The notes below the pieces were generated by a model that made no database searches, had not been told where the DNA came from, and saw only the letters and a program-made list of their open reading frames with translations. Source: Afipia sp. 64-13 (GTDB lineage: Bacteria > Pseudomonadota > Alphaproteobacteria > Rhizobiales > Xanthobacteraceae). From it: DNA of 64,000 bases. This document shows, one piece after another, positions 59,767 to 64,000 of this stretch; position 1 is the first letter of the stretch, and the number at the start of each line of letters is the position of its first letter. The position numbers and the translations under genes were made by a program. Where the stretch lies: contig MKUJ01000001.1 in NCBI GenBank assembly GCA_001897755.1, forward strand, positions 254,102-318,101, given 5' to 3'.

Positions 59767-60876
59767 TCAGGCGGGCACGGACTCTGCCGTGGACTGCCGC
59801 ATGCGATAGAACCGCAGGACCTGCTGCGCCGTCGAGACCTTCAGCATGTCATAGTTGCTGTGGTAGTCCTCGATGTTGATCGCATCGTCGACCTGAACTA
59901 CGTCACGGCGCATCGCGAGGATCTTCTCCAGCGTCTCCCACGACAGTCCGGTGACCTTGGCCAGCACCAGCACGCCTTCGGAGTTGGACTCGATCATCAT
60001 GTTCTCGACGGTCGAGACCGAGATGTTGGCAAGCAGGGCAATGGCCGCGTTGGTTTCCTCGAAGCGGCCGGCTTCAGCGAATTCGCCAATCTGCTCTTCA
60101 TTCAGGCGGCCGTCGTTCTTGAGCAACTGCACCAGACTCTGGATACGGATCGATTCCTCGCTACGTGCCGCGCAGGCAGCTTGCGCCGCCTGCTGAACCG
60201 CAGATGACACGTTTGCGGCGTTTGCCGAATTGCTGGCTTCCAGCCGCGCGCGTACGGTCGCGGAGGCTCTGGCGATCAGCTTCAGATAATGATGGCGTGG
60301 AATGGTGGGGCGCAACGCCAGACAAACCGCAAGATTGTCGTTTTGTCCCGCCTTCGTGACCAGCATCCGGAAACCGTTTTCAGAAAACCGGGCGCCCGGA
60401 TTGTTGACCGCGCTTTCGACAACCTCCTGATTGCCGCGTTCGACCAGGACGTCGGTGACCGCGTCGCTCAAGGTCTTGCGTTTTGAAATCGCCAGCAGGT
60501 GGTGCTGGCTCTTGGTGCGCGCGTTTTCGATCAGGGTCTTGTCGTCGAGACGCTCCGATTGCGACAGGACCGGCGCCGCGACGTCAATGGCGTCGTCAAA
60601 AGCCAGCGTCCGCATGAGTTGCGGCGGCGCCTTGGCGATCGGGGCAAGACGGTTGGCCAGCATGGCCTTGGCGGAGGTTTCGATTTGTTCGATCAGGCAC
60701 TGGAATACATCGTCGAATACGGCGATCTGATCGTCGGAATAGTCGAGCGGCGCATTCACGAACAGATCGGTCACGCGGCGAAGGCGATCGACTCGCTTGG
60801 CGACATTGCCGCTCGCCATGGCTTCCTGGAGTTCGAAAAGAAGACCTTTCGACACAGCGGCGTGATTTGAATTCAT
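59767..60876 (-). CDS. DUF2336 domain-containing protein
   Basis: VAKRVDRLRRVTDLFVNAPLDYSDDQIAVFDDVFQCLIEQIE...; typical all-helical DUF2336 pattern. Confidence 0.85.
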   Translation of the reverse strand: MNSNHAAVSKGLLFELQEAMASGNVAKRVDRLRRVTDLFVNAPLDYSDDQIAVFDDVFQCLIEQIETSAKAMLANRLAPIAKAPPQLMRTLAFDDAIDVAAPVLSQSERLDDKTLIENARTKSQHHLLAISKRKTLSDAVTDVLVERGNQEVVESAVNNPGARFSENGFRMLVTKAGQNDNLAVCLALRPTIPRHHYLKLIARASATVRARLEASNSANAANVSSAVQQAAQAACAARSEESIRIQSLVQLLKNDGRLNEEQIGEFAEAGRFEETNAAIALLANISVSTVENMMIESNSEGVLVLAKVTGLSWETLEKILAMRRDVVQVDDAINIEDYHSNYDMLKVSTAQQVLRFYRMRQSTAESVPA

Positions 60877-60938
60877 GACTTCTGTCCAATTACTTCAGTC
60901 AAATGCCGACGCGAGCTTCCTGCTGCGGGATACGAAAT

Positions 60939-62078
60939 CTATCCGCGTTCGATACGGTTACGTCCCGAATGCTTTGCCTGGTAGAGAGCGATGTCGGCGC
61001 GTGCAAGAATGCTGTCCCCTGTTTCATTGGGGCGGAGCGTAACCACGCCTGCCGAAAGCGTGACGGCCATTCCTTGCGAGATGGTGCTCCAGTCGAGATC
61101 GGCAACGATCTTGCGGAGCCGGTCGAGCGTGCGAACCGCTTCGATATCGGACGTCTCGGGCAGAATCAGCAGGAATTCCTCGCCGCCGTAACGCCCAAAC
61201 TTGTCGATTCCGCGGATGTTGGCGAACATCGTGATCGCGAACGTGCGAAGCACTTCGTCGCCGGCCGGATGGCCGAACTGATCGTTGATCTTCTTGAACC
61301 AGTCGAGGTCGATCAGGGCGACCGAGCAAAGCGCTCCGGTGCGAGCCGAGCGCATGATCTCGTCATCGAGCGCTTTCATGATGCTGCGCCGGTTGTGCGA
61401 TCCGGTCAGTTCATCGAGTTCGGCCAGTTCCTCGATCCGCTGATAGGCTTCCTTGAGCTGCAGGCCCTGATTGTAGAACGATTCCCGCAGCGCGCTGCTG
61501 AACATGCCGACGAACATGCAGCGGCCGATCGTGATGACGAACGCCGCTAGCGTGGCGAAGCGCTCGATCGGGCTGCCATGCGGCATTGCGATGGGCTTGT
61601 CGGTCGCCAGAAAGAGCACGGACAGCCCGGCCGTCATGATGGTCCATGAGATCGCCGTCTGCCACGGCGTCGCGCGGAGCGAGCCGAATGCGAAGATCAC
61701 GAACAGCGAACACAGAAAGACGATCGCGACTTCCGGCGCGATGTAGATGAACGTGAGCATCAGGAGCAGGCTGACGCTGATTTGCGGAAGGAGGAGGTGG
61801 TGGTCCTTGAACCGATCGTTGATGTGCGTATCGGACAGGATCGCGAAGGCGGCGAGGGTCAGGAGGCTGCAGGAGAGAAAGGCAAGGCCGGTGGCGAGGG
61901 ACGTGGTCCCGGCGAAGGCGAAGATCAGGAGGATAAGGGTGTCGGCGGTATAACTTAGCCCCATCATCACCAGCAGGCGCCGCCTTTGGCTGGCTCTGCG
62001 CGCGAGTCTCGCGGACGTGGAATCGCCCCCAGCCGTGAGGTCGCCGATGGTGGCCAGTGATGAAACGAGGCTCCGCAC
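60939..62078 (-). CDS. Membrane-anchored GGDEF diguanylate cyclase
   Basis: Six predicted TMs then DELTGSHNRRSIMKALDDEI...DLDWFKKINDQFGHPAGDEVL...RGIDKFGRYGGEEFLLILPE (GGEEF with RxxD I-site). Confidence 0.92.
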   Translation of the reverse strand: MRSLVSSLATIGDLTAGGDSTSARLARRASQRRRLLVMMGLSYTADTLILLIFAFAGTTSLATGLAFLSCSLLTLAAFAILSDTHINDRFKDHHLLLPQISVSLLLMLTFIYIAPEVAIVFLCSLFVIFAFGSLRATPWQTAISWTIMTAGLSVLFLATDKPIAMPHGSPIERFATLAAFVITIGRCMFVGMFSSALRESFYNQGLQLKEAYQRIEELAELDELTGSHNRRSIMKALDDEIMRSARTGALCSVALIDLDWFKKINDQFGHPAGDEVLRTFAITMFANIRGIDKFGRYGGEEFLLILPETSDIEAVRTLDRLRKIVADLDWSTISQGMAVTLSAGVVTLRPNETGDSILARADIALYQAKHSGRNRIERG

Positions 62079-62286
62079 GCCAGTGTCCTTTGCTGGGCTT
62101 AGTTATGCGGAAAAGCCTTTAAGTTTCGTTCATTTGTGGGAAGCGGCGCGCCTTCGGCGGTAAATTCGAACGCCTTTCGGGGGTGCGAAGCCCGGGTCTC
62201 GATGCGCGACTGGCGAGGAAGCGGCCTGCGGGATCGCACGCACTAGCTGCACCGTAAAACGAGTTCGCGGAGTCTGAATAATTCAG

Positions 62287-62300
62287 GGTATTTAAATACC
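62287..62300. other. 14-bp perfect palindrome GGTATTTAAATACC upstream of the second ECF sigma gene
   Basis: Near-identical GGTGTTTAAATACC at 17865-17878. Confidence 0.5.
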
Positions 62301-62385
62301 GATTGATATTTTGCCTCCGCTTGCCCTTGGCCGTGATTCAGGGGCACCTTTGCCGGAACGCGCCGTACGGCATTTTCGCAATGCC

Positions 62386-63024
62386 ATGTCGGATTTTGAC
62401 ATCGGCGGCCTGAACCTGTTCACGACTTCGTGCGACCAACCTTGCGAGACGGCATTGAGTGCATCACAGGCGACCACCGATGAATCCCTGATCGCCCGCA
62501 TTGCTCAAGGTGACCGCCTCGCGATGCAGGTCCTCTATGGCCGGCATCATGTGCGGGTGTTTCGTTTCGCGTTGCGTCTGGTGCGCAATGAGCAGGTCGC
62601 GGAGGATCTTATCAGCGAGGTCTTTCTCGATGTCTGGCGTCAGGCGGGCAAGTTCGAGGGCCGCTCCGCGGTCTCGACCTGGCTGCTGGCGATCACCCGG
62701 TTCAAGGCGTTGTCGGCGCTGCGCAAGCGCAAGGATGCGGAACTGGACGACGAGGCCGCGGCGGCGATCGAGGATACGTCCGACGATCCGGAAGTCGCGG
62801 TGACGAAGAAGGATACGGGTGCAGCGTTGCGAAATTGCCTGACCGCACTTTCGCCGGACCATCGGGAGATCATCGATCTCGTCTACTATCACGAGAAGTC
62901 GGTGGAGGAGGTCGCCGAGATCGTCGGCATCCCGGAGAACACGGTGAAGACGCGGTTGTTCTATGCGCGGAAGAAACTGGCCGAGCTGCTGAAGGCAGCC
63001 GGCGTCGAGCGAGGTTGGCCATGA
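62386..63024 (+). CDS. ECF RNA polymerase sigma factor
   Basis: DESLIARIAQGDRLAMQVLYGRHHVRVFRFALRLVRNEQVAEDLISEVFLDVWRQAGKFEGRSAVSTWLLAITRFKALSALRKRK; start taken at MSDFDIGG. Confidence 0.93.
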   Translation: MSDFDIGGLNLFTTSCDQPCETALSASQATTDESLIARIAQGDRLAMQVLYGRHHVRVFRFALRLVRNEQVAEDLISEVFLDVWRQAGKFEGRSAVSTWLLAITRFKALSALRKRKDAELDDEAAAAIEDTSDDPEVAVTKKDTGAALRNCLTALSPDHREIIDLVYYHEKSVEEVAEIVGIPENTVKTRLFYARKKLAELLKAAGVERGWP

Positions 63025-63713
63025 CGGGCGCGGGCAAGACCGACGGAAATAACGACTTCGCGGCACAAGAGCCGGGCGAGCTCGAGGCGCTGTTGCCCTG
63101 GCACGCGGCCGGAACGCTCGATCCGCAGGAGAGCCGGCGGGTGGAGGAAGCTCTGGCGCGGGATCCGGCGCTCGCCCGGCAATACGCGGCGGTCCGGGAA
63201 GAGTGCGCGGAAACCGTGCTGCTGAACGAAAGTCTTGGCGCGCCTTCGACCCGCGCGCTGGAAAAGCTGTTCGAGGCGATCGATGCGGAGCCCGCCCGGG
63301 CCGCAGCTCCGGCGGAACCGGGTCTGCTGGGCCGGCTCGGCCAGTTCTTTGCGGCCATGGCGCCACGGACGCTGGCCGCGGCAGCGATCGTGGGAGCATT
63401 TGCGCTGGTGCTGCAGGCGGGCGTGATCGGCACCGTGCTGCTTAAGGGTGGCTCCGGCAGCTTTGAGACGGCATCCTATCAGACCGAGGCGGCGACCGGC
63501 CCGCGGGTGCTGGTCAGCTTCGTGCCGGACGCGCGCATCGCGGACATCAATGGCTTCCTCGGCCGCTATCAGGCCTCGATCGTCTCCGGACCCCAGGCCG
63601 GCATATTCCGCATCCAGCTTGGCGGCAAGGCTCTCTCGAAAGAGGAGACGGCCAAGGTGATCGAGCGGATCCGGGGCGAGAAGATCATAGGGTTTGCCGA
63701 GGCGACCAACTGA
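63021..63713 (+). CDS. Anti-sigma factor with TM segment and propeptide-like C-terminal domain
   Basis: LLPWHAAGTLDPQESRRVEEALARDPALARQYAAVREE (ZAS-like), TM AAAAIVGAFALVLQAGVIGTVLL, C-terminal VLVSFVPDARIADINGFLGRYQASIVSGPQAGIFRIQLGGK; ATGA overlap with the sigma gene. Confidence 0.82.
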   Translation: MTGAGKTDGNNDFAAQEPGELEALLPWHAAGTLDPQESRRVEEALARDPALARQYAAVREECAETVLLNESLGAPSTRALEKLFEAIDAEPARAAAPAEPGLLGRLGQFFAAMAPRTLAAAAIVGAFALVLQAGVIGTVLLKGGSGSFETASYQTEAATGPRVLVSFVPDARIADINGFLGRYQASIVSGPQAGIFRIQLGGKALSKEETAKVIERIRGEKIIGFAEATN

Positions 63714-63763
63714 TCGTTTGTCTGCTCCCTTGTCGATAACATCGTTTGCCCGCGAGGTGCGTC

Positions 63764-64000
63764 ATGGCCGGACAACGCAAGCATCATGAAGGCGCGCAGC
63801 CCGGCAAGGCAGCACGGCGGTGGTCATGGATTTTCGTGGCAGCCGCGTCCGTTTTGGTGGCGGCCATGCCGCAAGCCTCGGCGCAATTTGCGAATGTCGG
63901 GCGCGGCCCCAGCGTCAATATGAATACGGGGCCGCGGATTTCGATTCACCCGCACGTCCGTTATTCGCCGAACATCAATTATGATGATTTTGGACGTGGC
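63764..64000 (+). CDS. Exported protein, 3' truncated by the window edge (possible S8 peptidase of the sigma/anti-sigma operon)
   Basis: MAGQRKHHEGAQPGKAARRWSWIFVAAASVLVAAMPQASAQFANVGRGPSVNMNTGPRISIHPHVRYSPNINYDDFGRG; signal peptide and low-complexity start; no catalytic residues visible in the window. Confidence 0.6.
   Translation, partial: MAGQRKHHEGAQPGKAARRWSWIFVAAASVLVAAMPQASAQFANVGRGPSVNMNTGPRISIHPHVRYSPNINYDDFGRG

Overview
High-GC alphaproteobacterial chromosome segment. Gene content and order fit the Nitrobacteraceae (Bradyrhizobium/Rhodopseudomonas/Afipia-like); no search was run. The core is a hopanoid lipid locus at about 19.0-35.8 kb: hpnP, hpnC, hpnD, hpnE, shc/hpnF, hpnG, hpnH, ispH, dxs, hpnN, a DUF2147 gene and hpnO. 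A DNA-damage block lies at about 40.2-48.7 kb. It has a DUF4130-UdgX fusion and a TIGR03916-type radical SAM gene, divergent from imuA-imuB-dnaE2, with a perfect GAAC-N7-GAAC LexA box between them. Other content: two RND efflux systems (one truncated at the left edge), a tandem-domain GT32-like glycosyltransferase, a TPR/beta-barrel plus FecR gene pair, glpD, an aldo/keto reductase, trhO-slyX, a gamma-glutamyltransferase, two paralogous oxalate/formate-antiporter-like MFS genes, fdhD inside what looks like a decayed NAD-formate dehydrogenase operon, a GMC oxidoreductase, an M20 amidohydrolase, a histone-H1-like-tailed YciF/DUF892 protein, a CoA transferase, an enoyl-CoA hydratase, a DUF2336 gene with a diguanylate cyclase, and two ECF sigma/anti-sigma pairs. 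Main leads: (i) the SOS-linked UdgX/radical-SAM module; (ii) two exact EcfG-type promoters (GGAAC-N16-CGTT), before hpnP and before the yciF-like gene; (iii) the formate dehydrogenase remnants; (iv) the barrel/FecR Gly-Cys pair; (v) an ECF/anti-sigma/exported-protein operon whose anti-sigma C-terminus resembles a protease propeptide. No tRNA, rRNA, CRISPR array or intact transposon was recognised.
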